From contig CAVYMJ010000006.1 of assembly GCA_963769585.1 (NCBI GenBank), forward strand, positions 2,548,305 through 2,612,304: a stretch of DNA of 64,000 nucleotides, written 5' to 3'. The notes beneath the pieces were generated by a model that saw only the letters and a list, made by a program, of their open reading frames with translations, had not been told where the DNA came from and did no database searches. The stretch comes from SSC3 sp963769585 (GTDB lineage Bacteria > Actinomycetota > Actinomycetes > Propionibacteriales > Nocardioidaceae). A program made the translations under genes and the position numbers. The stretch's first letter is position 1. Each line of letters starts with the position of its first letter. Shown one piece after another: positions 43,143 through 51,442 of this stretch.

Positions 43143-44654
43143 GTGACTGTTGACGCGACTGCAAGCGACCTGGTGGTGACCAATCCAGCCGACGGACGTG
43201 TCGTGGGGTCCGTTCCGGACACCCCTGCCGACGAGGTCTACCGCATCGCAGCCGAGCTGCGGATGCACCAGGTCGCCTGGGCCGCGCTCGGCGCCAAGGG
43301 CCGCAAGCCCTGGCTGCACAAGTTCCGCAACTGGATGATGGACAACGCCGACGAGCTCACCGACCTGCTCGTCTCCGAAACGGGCAAGGTCCGCCCGGAT
43401 GCCAGCCTCGAGGTCATCGCCAGCGCCAGCCTGGTCGCCTACTGGGCCGACAACGCCGAGAAGTTCCTCGCCGACGAGCGCGTGAAGTCGGCCAGCCCGA
43501 TGACGGCGACCAAGAAGCTCACCAAGGTCTTCGTGCCGTACCCGGTCGTGGGGGTCATCACCCCGTGGAACTTCCCGATCACCCTCTTCATGATGGACGC
43601 GCTGCCGGCGCTGGCCGCCGGCTGTGCGGTGATCGAGAAGCCGTCGGAGGAGACGCCTCTCGCCGCTCAACTCCTGGTCCGCGGCTGGGAGGAGATCGGG
43701 GCGCCGAAGGTCCTCGCCTGCGTCACCGGTGGAGGTGAGACTGGCGCCGCGGTGGTCGACGCGTGCGACTACGTGCAGTTCACCGGGTCCACCCCGACCG
43801 GGATCAAGATCGCCCAGGCGGCTGCGGCCCAGCTCAAGCCGTACAGCCTCGAGCTCGGCGGCAAGGACCCGGCCATCGTCCTCGCGGACGCCGACCTCGA
43901 CCGCGCCGTCAACGGCATCTCCTGGGGCGGCCTGTTCAACTCCGGCCAGGTCTGCATCTCCGTCGAGCGCGTGTACGTCGAAGCCCCGGTCTACGACGAG
44001 TTCGTCGCCAAGCTGACCGCCAAGGTGAAGTCCCTGTCGCAGGGCACCGGGCCCGGCAAGGATGTCGGCGCGATGGTGACCGGCGCCCAGGTCGACCTCG
44101 TGGACCGGCACGTCGGCGAGGCGGTCGAGGCAGGAGCCACGGTCCTGACCGGAGGCGGCCGGGGGCCCGTGGGCAACTTCTTCGAGCCGACCGTGCTCGT
44201 CGACGTGGACCACACCATGTCCTGCATGAAGGAGGAGACGTTCGGCCCCACGATCCCGGTGATGAAGGTGGCCGATGCCGAGGAGGCGATCCGGATGGCG
44301 AACGACTCGCCGTACGCCCTCTCCGCCACGCTGTGGACCAAGGATGTCGATCGTGGCTCGGAGCTGGCGCGACGGATCGAGGCAGGGGCGGTCAACATCA
44401 ACGACGCGTTCAGCAACCTCTTCGCGGTGCCGCTTCCGCACAACGGCTGGAAGACCTCCGGGGTCGGCGCACGACAGGGCGGGGCGCAGGGCATCCGGAA
44501 GTACTGCAAGGTGCAGGCCCAGACCGCGCCGCGCGTCCCCACCATGAAGAACGAGCTGGTCTGGTACCCCTACACCCGTCGCCGCACCGCGGTGACGAAG
44601 CGACTCCTTCAGGCGGCCTTCGGCCGCGGTATCAAGCAAAGGCTGGGATTCTGA
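43143..44654 (+). CDS. NAD(P)-dependent aldehyde dehydrogenase
   Basis: A 503-residue enzyme with a GTG start and GAGGAG upstream. The cofactor region includes GVITPWNFPITLFMMDALPAL. The glutamate motif is LELGGKDPAIVLADAD, and the catalytic cysteine lies in NSGQVCISVERVYVE. Oxidation of aldehydes to acids is expected; the substrate is not predictable. A basic C-terminal extension (RRRTAVTKRLLQAAFGRGI) is unlike cytosolic relatives and may associate with membrane. It is one base upstream of an SDR gene. Confidence 0.92.
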   Translation: MTVDATASDLVVTNPADGRVVGSVPDTPADEVYRIAAELRMHQVAWAALGAKGRKPWLHKFRNWMMDNADELTDLLVSETGKVRPDASLEVIASASLVAYWADNAEKFLADERVKSASPMTATKKLTKVFVPYPVVGVITPWNFPITLFMMDALPALAAGCAVIEKPSEETPLAAQLLVRGWEEIGAPKVLACVTGGGETGAAVVDACDYVQFTGSTPTGIKIAQAAAAQLKPYSLELGGKDPAIVLADADLDRAVNGISWGGLFNSGQVCISVERVYVEAPVYDEFVAKLTAKVKSLSQGTGPGKDVGAMVTGAQVDLVDRHVGEAVEAGATVLTGGGRGPVGNFFEPTVLVDVDHTMSCMKEETFGPTIPVMKVADAEEAIRMANDSPYALSATLWTKDVDRGSELARRIEAGAVNINDAFSNLFAVPLPHNGWKTSGVGARQGGAQGIRKYCKVQAQTAPRVPTMKNELVWYPYTRRRTAVTKRLLQAAFGRGIKQRLGF

Positions 44655-44655
44655 C

Positions 44656-45480
44656 ATGCAGGAGCTCAACGGCAAGGTGGTCGCGATCACCGGCGCCGCG
44701 CGTGGCATCGGCTACGAGACCGCAGCCACGCTTGCCCGCCAGGGCGCGAAGGTCGCCATCGGCGACATCGACGAGGCACGCCTCAAGCAGGCCGCCGGGG
44801 AGCTGAACCTCGCGACGTACTGCCACCTCGACGTCACCGACCCGGAGTCGGTCAACGCCTTCCTCGACCGCGTCGAGAACGAGCTGGGGCCGGTCGACGT
44901 CCTCATCAACAACGCCGGCATCATGCCGATCGGCCACCTCGCCGAGCAGTCGGACGCGATCACGCGGCGGATGGTGGAGATCAACGTGCTCGGCGTCATG
45001 TACGGGACCAAGGCCGCGCTGCGCCGGATGCTGCCGCGCAGGTCCGGCCACATCATCAACATCGCGTCGCTGGCCGGCGAGGGCGCCTTCCCCGGCGCTG
45101 CTTCGTACTGCGGGACCAAGTACGCCGTGGTCGGCTTCACCGAGGCCGCTCGCGTCGAGCACCTCGGCACCGGAGTGAACATCTCCGCGGTGCTGCCGAC
45201 CTTCACCAACACCGACCTGACCTCGGGAACCCAGGGCGTGAAGGGCTTCCGCAACGTCGAGCCCAGCGAGATCGCGGCCGTCATCGCCAAGCTGATCCGT
45301 AAGCCGGCCCCGATCCGCCGCGTCACCCGCAGCGCCGGCGCGACGGTTCTCATCACTCGGTTGTTCCCCCGTTCGCTGGTCGGGTTCACCACGAAGGCGT
45401 TCGGCGCCGACAAGGCCCTGCTCGACGACGTGGACCTGGCAGCCCGATCCGCGTACGACGAGCGCATCACCCCCGAGTGA
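44656..45480 (+). CDS. Short-chain dehydrogenase/reductase
   Basis: A 274-residue SDR. NAD(P) motif AITGAARGIGYETA, LINNAGIMPIGH, serine in NIASLAGEGAFPG, and the catalytic YCGTKYA (YX3K) are intact. The longer C-terminus (RLFPRSLVGFTTKAFG) is of the kind seen in lipid- or steroid-directed SDRs. It forms a two-gene operon with the aldehyde dehydrogenase, suggesting sequential oxidation of an alcohol to an acid (inference). Confidence 0.92.
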   Translation: MQELNGKVVAITGAARGIGYETAATLARQGAKVAIGDIDEARLKQAAGELNLATYCHLDVTDPESVNAFLDRVENELGPVDVLINNAGIMPIGHLAEQSDAITRRMVEINVLGVMYGTKAALRRMLPRRSGHIINIASLAGEGAFPGAASYCGTKYAVVGFTEAARVEHLGTGVNISAVLPTFTNTDLTSGTQGVKGFRNVEPSEIAAVIAKLIRKPAPIRRVTRSAGATVLITRLFPRSLVGFTTKAFGADKALLDDVDLAARSAYDERITPE

Positions 45481-45550
45481 GCTGACCTCTGACCGAGGGT
45501 CCTGCTTCACCCCGCTTGCTAGGCTGGAAACTCTGGGAGTGGAGGTCGCG

Positions 45551-45700
45551 ATGGACTGGTGGGGCTGGGTGGTGGCCGTCGCCGCCGCGATCGTGGTCGT
45601 TCTCGTCGTGGTCCTTGTCGTGCAGGCGCGGCGTCGCCGAGGCGGCGTCATCGTCGTGAACTCGCGGGCCCCGTCCTCCGAACCGGACGACGACGCATGA
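45551..45700 (+). CDS. Small single-pass membrane protein (49 residues)
   Basis: ATG at 45551 follows an excellent GGAGG site. Residues 2-25 are one hydrophobic helix (WWGWVVAVAAAIVVVLVVVL), followed by a basic QARRRRGG stop-transfer and an acidic end. Its stop overlaps the start of the PRC-barrel gene (ATGA at 45697-45700), which supports expression and coupling. The function is unknown; it may tether or regulate the PRC-barrel proteins. Confidence 0.7.
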   Translation: MDWWGWVVAVAAAIVVVLVVVLVVQARRRRGGVIVVNSRAPSSEPDDDA

Positions 45701-46287
45701 GCAGGCTGATGCGCGCCTCCGAGATCACCAAGCTCCCCGTTGTCACGCTGGCCGGCGAGGACGTGGCGCAGGTCAAGGACGTGATCTTCTCCGCCGGCGG
45801 CGGCGAGGTGGGCGGGTTCACCCTCGCCGGACGCGGTCGGTTCTCAGGCCCGCTGAAGCAGGCCCTGGCCTGGAGCGAAGTGGCTGCGCTCGGCCGTGAC
45901 GCCATGATGATCCGCGACGACCAGGTCCTGGTGCCCAAGAGCGGCGTACTCGACGCGTCAGCGACCTCCGGAGGTTCCGGCGGCAACGTGCTGGGGTCCC
46001 GGGTCCTGACCGACACCGGCGTCGACCTTGGCGTGGTGGTCGACGTCGTGGTCGAGGTCGGCGGAGCCGAGGGTGGGACCTGCGATGTGGTCGGTTACGA
46101 GGTCGAGGCTTCGGAGGCGCTCAGCGCCCAGGGCAACCGGGTCCTCGTCCCGCTTCCCGCGACCCTGTCCGTCTCTGGGGAGCACCTGATCCTGCCGGAG
46201 AGCGCCAAGGACTTCGTCGGTCAGAACCTGGATGAGTTCGCGGCCTCAGTTCACGCTTTCAGGACCCAGCTGGAAGGCACCACCTGA
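45697..46287 (+). CDS. PRC-barrel domain protein
   Basis: A 196-residue protein starting in an ATGA overlap. Two PRC-barrel-like repeats are visible: MRASEITKLPVVTLAGEDVAQVKDVIF (about 4-75) and GGNVLGSRVLTDTGVDLGVVVDVVVE (about 95-170). PRC barrels occur in RimM, photosynthetic reaction centres and uncharacterised actinobacterial proteins. The stop and next start overlap by one base, so it is co-translated with a related gene. Confidence 0.8.
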   Translation: MSRLMRASEITKLPVVTLAGEDVAQVKDVIFSAGGGEVGGFTLAGRGRFSGPLKQALAWSEVAALGRDAMMIRDDQVLVPKSGVLDASATSGGSGGNVLGSRVLTDTGVDLGVVVDVVVEVGGAEGGTCDVVGYEVEASEALSAQGNRVLVPLPATLSVSGEHLILPESAKDFVGQNLDEFAASVHAFRTQLEGTT

Positions 46288-46718
46288 TGCGCTTCTCCGA
46301 CGCCACCGGACGCAAGGTGGTCAGCACGAGCACCGCGGAGACCGTGGGCGTGGTGGACGGCTTCGTGGTGGACCCTGTGAGCAGAGTCGTGGCGGGCCTG
46401 AAGGTGAAGGGTTCCCACGGCAGCTCGCTGGTGCTCTGGTCCCAGCTGATCGCGTTCGGTTCCGACGCGGTCACGGTGGCCTCCGCCGAGGAGCTCGAAG
46501 ACGCAGCCGGGGACCTGGCTGAGCGCTCGGACAGCCACCACCAGCTTCTCGGCAAGCGGGTCCTGAGCGCCGCCGGCGATGAGCTCGGCGTCGTCCGTGA
46601 CGTCGCCTTCGATCCCGAGACCGCGCAGATCACGGAGTTGCTCCTGGGGCACAGCGACGTTCCCGGTGTCCGGCTGCTCGGTGTCGGCTCCTACGCGGTG
46701 GTCGTAGCGACCGCCTGA
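46287..46718 (+). CDS. PRC-barrel-like protein, second copy
   Basis: A 143-residue protein overlapping the upstream gene by one base (TGATG). It contains MRFSDATGRKVVSTSTAETVGVVDGFVVD and a second half HHQLLGKRVLSAAGDELGVVRDVAF, both of the PRC-barrel pattern. Together with the preceding gene and the 49-residue membrane protein it forms a three-gene unit of unknown purpose. Confidence 0.75.
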   Translation: MRFSDATGRKVVSTSTAETVGVVDGFVVDPVSRVVAGLKVKGSHGSSLVLWSQLIAFGSDAVTVASAEELEDAAGDLAERSDSHHQLLGKRVLSAAGDELGVVRDVAFDPETAQITELLLGHSDVPGVRLLGVGSYAVVVATA

Positions 46719-46772
46719 CCGCCATGATGAGGTCAGCGCCGCATCGTGTGGGCCAAGCCGCTAGGAGCACTC

Positions 46773-47522
46773 GTGGGGATGGATCGGCTCGTCAGCCTGC
46801 GGCGGCCGCTTGCCCAGCTGGTGCTCCTCGCCGCGACGTACGCCGTGACGCTGGCGCTCGTCTACTACCTGACGGTCCGCACGGTCCGTGGCCGACAGTT
46901 GGGTGACGCCTCCCTCCGTGGCGCGCTGTCGACCAACTCGACGCTCACCGGCTCGGTCGAGGCAGTCCTCAACGTCGTCTCGATCGCCTCGCTCCTCGGC
47001 GCCATCGCGACCGTGGCCGTGGTCGCACTGGTGCGGCTCGAGCGTCTCCAAGGCCTGGCTGCCGTCGGGATCATCGTCGGCTCGAACGCCTCGGCCTGGC
47101 TGCTGAAGAACCACCTCCTGGAACGGCCGGACCTCGGGATCCGCGAGGTGGCACCCGCCACCTTGAACAGCCTGCCCAGCGGTCATAGCACCGCCGCCTT
47201 CTCGGCTGTCGCGGCGTTGATCTTCGTCCTCCCCCGGCGGTGGCGGCTCGCCGGAGCCACCCTGGGTGCCGGGTACGGCACCTTGACGGCCCTGGCCACG
47301 ATGTCCGCCGGCTGGCATCGGGCCGCCGACTCGGTGGCTGCGTTCCTGGTGGTCGGGATCTGGACCTGTGTGGCGGCCGCGGTCGTGATGCTGGGCGGGC
47401 TCGACGCCAGCGACAGCGTCCCGGACGTACGCCGCGACGCCGGCGCCTCGCTGGATGATGAGAAGCGCTGCGCTCGTGCTCGCAGCAGGACTCGGGCTGT
47501 CCCTGACCCTGGTTGTGGCTGA
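46773..47522 (+). CDS. PAP2-family phosphatase, membrane protein
   Basis: About 249 residues. The GTG at 46773 has AGGAG at proper spacing. Six membrane helices are predicted. All three PAP2 signatures are present: KNHLLERPDLG, LPSGHSTAAFSAVAAL and SAGWHRAADSVAAFL. It probably dephosphorylates a lipid phosphate such as undecaprenyl diphosphate or phosphatidate on the outer membrane face. Its last 68 bases overlap another start in a different frame, and its C-terminal tail there is arginine-rich and low-complexity. Confidence 0.85.
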   Translation: MGMDRLVSLRRPLAQLVLLAATYAVTLALVYYLTVRTVRGRQLGDASLRGALSTNSTLTGSVEAVLNVVSIASLLGAIATVAVVALVRLERLQGLAAVGIIVGSNASAWLLKNHLLERPDLGIREVAPATLNSLPSGHSTAAFSAVAALIFVLPRRWRLAGATLGAGYGTLTALATMSAGWHRAADSVAAFLVVGIWTCVAAAVVMLGGLDASDSVPDVRRDAGASLDDEKRCARARSRTRAVPDPGCG

Positions 47523-47694
47523 TTCGGTCCGAGACAGCACCGTCGGGTCCTGGACGGCCTTCTTCGCCGGGGCACTCCTGATCGCCGGGACGATCGGCGC
47601 CGTACTTCTGGGCAGCTTGAGAGCGCTGGCCCTGATGGACCAGCCGGTGGTCGGTCCCGGCGCGCAAGAGCTCGGCGTCAACGAGCGTTCCTGA
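47455..47694 (+). CDS. Small membrane protein overlapping the PAP2 gene
   Basis: A 79-residue protein with two hydrophobic helices (about 4-22 and 33-58), starting at ATG 47455 inside the end of the PAP2 gene in another frame. The hydrophobic pattern and good codon usage support coding. I do not recognise the family. It could also be the true C-terminal membrane segment of the PAP2 protein if a frameshift exists. Confidence 0.5.
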   Translation: MMRSAALVLAAGLGLSLTLVVADSVRDSTVGSWTAFFAGALLIAGTIGAVLLGSLRALALMDQPVVGPGAQELGVNERS

Positions 47695-48122
47695 ACCACC
47701 CCACCTCAGAGAGACGGTCCTGCCCCACGCGACCGGGAGCCTCTCGCGTCGTCGTCATCACCCGCGACGAGCCGGATCAGCCCACGTATCCGTGCAAGCT
47801 CAGGTGTTGTTACCTTCTCGAACATCTTCAGGTGGAGTGCGGCCCGACCATCTCGTAACGACCGCGCTCGAACTAAGCGGGCGCCAATGGCTGTACGTGA
47901 CGCTGCGGCTGCGCCAGATCGCGACACCAGCTGACCAGCGCATGAATCGCCAAGTGCTGGACATCGTCTACCCGCGCACCCAGGGATAGGTTCCAGGCAA
48001 CAGCATCGGCACTCGCCTGAGTCGGGCTACCGGGGGTGAGTCCCGCCCGTCCGCTGGCTTCGCCCGCATGTGTCGCGCGGTATGAGTATGAGGAGCGGAG
48101 GGACGACAGGCAGTTAGTCAGT
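47695..48122. other. Non-coding or decayed stretch of about 430 bases
   Basis: No convincing gene is seen. Short open frames exist on both strands, but they lack ribosome-binding sites, have rare codons such as TTA and match no family I know. The local composition is less GC-rich than its neighbours. It marks the boundary between the core region and the accessory region. Confidence 0.4.
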
Positions 48123-48143
48123 AAAAAAGCCCGCCGCGGGCTT
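48123..48143 (-). terminator. Rho-independent terminator of the FAD/Rieske gene
   Basis: On the minus strand AAGCCCG-CGG-CGGGCTT is followed by a run of T (48128 down to 48123). It lies about 50 bases past the stop of the oxidoreductase gene. This is one of the few classical intrinsic terminators in the window. Confidence 0.85.
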
Positions 48144-48191
48144 CGCACCGGTCATGGTGTCGCGCGACTGGACTACCCAGCGAACCGGCGG

Positions 48192-49856
48192 TCAGCCGTC
48201 GGGACTTCGATCGGAGTGATGCGCTGGGCGACGGTGGAGCGGCCGAGTCGCCGGACCTTCGAGGACAGCACCATCAGCGGCGAACCGCGAGCCGTGCCAC
48301 GGACAGTCCCAACTGTTCTCGGAGTCGTTCCAGTGCAGCGTCCCGCCAAGGTGGGTACACAGCCCCACCAACCGACAGGTGTCTCCATCCTTGGTAGTCA
48401 CGGCCACCGGAACCGGGCTCAGCCCCTCGCGGCCGACGTCGCCACCCCTCTCCTCGTCGGAGTCGTTCCAGTGCAGCGTCCCGCCAAGGTGGGTACACAG
48501 CCCCACCAGCCGACAGGTGTCTCCATCCTTGGTAGTCACGGCCACCGGAACCGGGCTCAGCCCCTCGCGGCCGACGTCGCCACCCCTCTCCTCCGGGTCC
48601 ACCTCGTGCAGCTCGGCCCGGGCCAGCGCGCCGGCGACCGCGCTCGAGGCGCGGAGGTTGGTGCTGACGAGCCGAAGCGCCGCCTTGGGATGGGTGAGCC
48701 TGCGCCCGAGCGGCGCTGCCCAGGACGGGCGCGAGCCGAGGATCTCGCCCGAGATCGTCCGGGCAGCGGCTACCGCGTTGGTGATCCCCCACTTGTCGTA
48801 GCCAGTCGCGACGTACACACGGCCGCGGCCGCGTGGCAAGCGGCCCGCGTAGGGGATGCCGTCATGGGAGGTGTGGTCCTGCGCGGACCAGGCGTGGGTC
48901 TGGACTGCTCCTGGGAAGTGAGACTCGGTCCAGTCCCGAAGCTGCTCCAGCTGAGCCGCCTCGGAGCGCACGCGGCCGACCGGGTGACCGTTACCACCCA
49001 CCAGGAGACGCGAAGTCTCCCCCGGGACCCCACGTACCGAACGTGTGGGGCTGCCGGCGGAGATCAGCATCTGCTCGGGAACGTCTCCCGCGAGCGTGAA
49101 GCCCAGCAGGTAGGAGCGCTTGGCCTCGAGCTTGGCGAAGTACAGCCCTCGGTCGAGGATGGGTGCTCCCGTAGCGAGAACCGCGTCCGAGCAGCGCAGG
49201 GAGCGACCGTCTTCGGTCGACACGACGACTTCGCCGAGCTTGGAGACACCCGTCACCCGGGTGCCCTCGTAGATGCGCCCGCCCTGAAGCTGGAACTGGG
49301 TGGCTAGGGCGCTGAGGACCGCCCTCGGGTCGATCTGTGCCTGGTCTGGCAGCAGGGCCGCGCCATGTACCGGAAAGGGAACGTCGAGCGCGGCCCGCCA
49401 TTGGACGTCGAGGCCGAGGCGGCGAGCCGCGTCGTACTCGGCGCGCACAGCAGACACCTGCTCGAGGTTCGGTGCGTAAGTGACGGCATCGCATCGCTGG
49501 ATCGGCACGCCGTGCCTGTCACAGAACTCCAGCAGCCACGCCTGCCCGTCGCGGTTGGCACTGACGTACGCCTGGGCGACCTTGGCAGAGTGCACGCCAA
49601 GCAGGCTGGAGAGCTTCGTGCCCTGCAGCAGGGAGACCTTTCCCGTGGTGGCCCCGCTAGCCCCGGCCCCGACTCGCCGGGCTTCGAGCACGGCAACGGA
49701 CCGACCGGCCCGGGCCAGCAGAAGCCCGGTCACCAGCCCGGTGAAGCCCCCTCCCACGACGACGTCGTCGAAGCGGTTGTCGGGCGGCCACAGCGGCGCC
49801 GGAATGGGAATGCCCTCGCCCCAGACAGGGGGGGTGGTGCCAAGAGTCGTGTGCAT
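48192..49856 (-). CDS. FAD-dependent oxidoreductase with C-terminal Rieske domain carrying a duplicated half
   Basis: About 554 residues; ATG at 49856 is chosen because AGGAG lies four bases before it. The FAD motif VVVGGGFTGLVTGLLLARAG (about 32-51) opens a DadA/GlcD-like oxidase domain with YVATGYDKWGITNAVAAA near residue 385. The C-terminal Rieske domain contains CTHLGG twice and CPWHGSRF once. The duplicate arises from a 138-base in-frame tandem repeat, so one CxH half-site is extra. Normal relatives have one CTHLGG...CPWHG set binding [2Fe-2S]. The effect on activity is unknown. A T-rich intrinsic terminator follows the gene. Confidence 0.87.
   Translation of the reverse strand: MHTTLGTTPPVWGEGIPIPAPLWPPDNRFDDVVVGGGFTGLVTGLLLARAGRSVAVLEARRVGAGASGATTGKVSLLQGTKLSSLLGVHSAKVAQAYVSANRDGQAWLLEFCDRHGVPIQRCDAVTYAPNLEQVSAVRAEYDAARRLGLDVQWRAALDVPFPVHGAALLPDQAQIDPRAVLSALATQFQLQGGRIYEGTRVTGVSKLGEVVVSTEDGRSLRCSDAVLATGAPILDRGLYFAKLEAKRSYLLGFTLAGDVPEQMLISAGSPTRSVRGVPGETSRLLVGGNGHPVGRVRSEAAQLEQLRDWTESHFPGAVQTHAWSAQDHTSHDGIPYAGRLPRGRGRVYVATGYDKWGITNAVAAARTISGEILGSRPSWAAPLGRRLTHPKAALRLVSTNLRASSAVAGALARAELHEVDPEERGGDVGREGLSPVPVAVTTKDGDTCRLVGLCTHLGGTLHWNDSDEERGGDVGREGLSPVPVAVTTKDGDTCRLVGLCTHLGGTLHWNDSENSWDCPWHGSRFAADGAVLEGPATRPLHRRPAHHSDRSPDG
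48319..48594. repeat. 138-bp tandem duplication inside the Rieske domain
   Basis: Copies 48319-48456 and 48457-48594 differ at one internal position (A versus G near 48393 and 48531) and at the junction. The unit is 46 codons, so the frame is kept. Confidence 0.92.
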
Positions 49857-49909
49857 GAGGCTCCTAGGTCGGGTCTGGTCCTCAGGAGGGGTACCCGCCA
49901 ACGCGCCAG

Positions 49910-49941
49910 CCACTCCGATGGGTTTCGCCTTGCCGGAGTGG
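49910..49941. promoter_or_regulatory. Inverted repeat upstream of the oxidoreductase gene
   Basis: CCACTCCG (49910-49917) and CGGAGTGG (49934-49941) flank 16 bases in the gap between the oxidoreductase and the divergent YihY unit. It could be an operator or a leader hairpin. Confidence 0.35.
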
Positions 49942-49980
49942 GTACCTCGAGACCGAACGACGAACAGAGGAGCTCAGGTA

Positions 49981-50060
49981 TGACGCAGCCGACACGACTC
50001 GGCACGACGGCCCGCCAGGGACTGGTTGGCCGCGGCTTGTTGCGGGGGCCGCGATCGTGA
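49981..50060 (+). CDS. Possible 26-residue leader peptide before yihY
   Basis: ATG at 49981 follows AGGAG with normal spacing and reads MTQPTRLGTTARQGLVGRG and onward to a stop that overlaps the YihY GTG (GTGA at 50057-50060). The spacing suggests translational coupling. The peptide is basic and has no recognisable domain. It may be spurious. Confidence 0.35.
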
Positions 50061-51112
50061 GCAAGCACTCCAAGCAACCGGCCGCCTCGGTCGAGTCCCC
50101 GACCGACCTCACCCGGCCCTCCTGGCGGTTCGCGCTGCGCAGCACCCTCCGTGGGTTCTCACGGGACCAGTGCACCGACCTGGCCGCCGCCCTGACCTAC
50201 TACTCGGTGCTGTCCATCTTCCCCGCGGCCATCGCGCTGCTCTCGCTGGTTGGTGTGTTCGGCCAAGGCCCCAAGACGGTCGAGACCCTGCTCGACATCC
50301 TGCGCGACCTGGGCGCAGGCTCCGCGGCGGACACCGTCGCCCCGAGCCTGGACGCCCTCAGCCAGACCGACACAGCCGGGCTTGCGCTCGCCTTGGGGCT
50401 GGGGACAGCGCTCTGGTCGGCCTCGGCCTACGTGGGTGCCTTCGGGCGCGCCATGAACCGCATCTACGACGTGGAGGAGGGTCGCCCGTTCTGGAGACTG
50501 CGGCCCATGCTTCTGATCGTGACGCTCGTGGCGGTGGTCCTCGTGGGCGTAATCGCGCTGGCGCTGGTCGTCACCGGCCCGGCCGCCGACGCCGTCGGCA
50601 CCGCGCTGGGCATCGGCTCCACAGCAGTGCTGGCCTGGGAGATCGCGAAGTGGCCGGTCGTCATCGGCCTGGTCATCGGGATCGTGGCGATGCTCTACTA
50701 CGCCACCCCCAACGTCCACCAGCCGAAGTTCCGCTGGGTCAGCGTCGGGGCCGCGCTGGCCATCGCGACCTGGATCGTCGCCTCGGCCGGCTTCGGCCTC
50801 TACGTGTCGCAGTTCGGCAACTACAACAAGACGTACGGCGCGCTCGGGGGGGTCATCGCCTTCCTGCTGTGGCTGTGGATCACCAACCTTGCGTTGCTCT
50901 TCGGGGCGGAGCTCGACGCCGAGCTGGAGCGCAGCCGCGAGCTCCAGGCCGGCCTGCCCGCCGAGGAGCATCTGCAGCTCGAGCCTCGGGACACTCGGAG
51001 CGCCGACAAGGCTGCCGACAAGCGGGCAGACCTCGTGGCCCAAGGCCGCAGGCTGCGCCAACGCTCCGCCGACCAGGCCCAAGACCCCCAGGAGTCAGTT
51101 CATGCCCGTTGA
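50057..51112 (+). CDS. YihY/virulence factor BrkB family membrane protein
   Basis: A 351-residue protein with six membrane helices and a GTG start. Family features: ALTYYSVLSIFPAAIALLSLVG after the first helix, LWSASAYVGAFGRAMNRIYDV, and YGALGGVIAFLLWLWITNLALLFGAELDAELER. The C-terminal tail is charged. YihY proteins are widespread, formerly thought to be RNase BN, and their function is unsettled. A small gene overlaps its end. Confidence 0.92.
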   Translation: MSKHSKQPAASVESPTDLTRPSWRFALRSTLRGFSRDQCTDLAAALTYYSVLSIFPAAIALLSLVGVFGQGPKTVETLLDILRDLGAGSAADTVAPSLDALSQTDTAGLALALGLGTALWSASAYVGAFGRAMNRIYDVEEGRPFWRLRPMLLIVTLVAVVLVGVIALALVVTGPAADAVGTALGIGSTAVLAWEIAKWPVVIGLVIGIVAMLYYATPNVHQPKFRWVSVGAALAIATWIVASAGFGLYVSQFGNYNKTYGALGGVIAFLLWLWITNLALLFGAELDAELERSRELQAGLPAEEHLQLEPRDTRSADKAADKRADLVAQGRRLRQRSADQAQDPQESVHAR

Positions 51113-51308
51113 GCAGCCCACCAGCAAGTCAGCCAAGATCCTGTACCTGCCGATCGGGGTCACCAGCAGCGTGCTCGGCGGACTCATGGTCGCTGGTTCT
51201 GAGGGAGGCAGGGCGACGACTTTCGCCAACGTGGCGCTGGTCGACGACGTCGACTTCCGCGCCTACACCGAGCCGGTTTGGTACCCGGTGCGGGCCACGT
51301 GGGCCTAA
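51102..51308 (+). CDS. Small membrane protein, possibly a degraded DUF4235 protein
   Basis: A 68-residue protein starting inside the end of the YihY gene. The opening SAKILYLPIGVTSSVLGGLMVAG resembles DUF4235 proteins, which often follow YihY in actinobacteria. The remaining part does not match and is short, so the gene may be truncated or frameshifted. Ribosome-binding site: AGGAG at 51090-51094. Confidence 0.45.
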   Translation: MPVEQPTSKSAKILYLPIGVTSSVLGGLMVAGSEGGRATTFANVALVDDVDFRAYTEPVWYPVRATWA

Positions 51309-51442
51309 TAGACGGTCCCCGCTTACCGAGGACGGCCCCTGCGAACCAACCGACGCGGCCAGGCTTCTAGTCAGTCCGCTTGCCCTGCAACGTGCTGGAC
51401 GAGCCGCTGGTCAACGCTGACGAACAGCCAGCAGTCCGAGGT

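Noticed and set aside
43101..44708. 535-codon minus-strand frame opposite the aldehyde dehydrogenase
   Set aside because: The sense strand has the complete ALDH motifs; the antisense frame has none.
47706..47927. Small minus-strand gene of 73 codons
   Set aside because: GTG start without a ribosome-binding site, rare codons such as TTA and no recognised motif.
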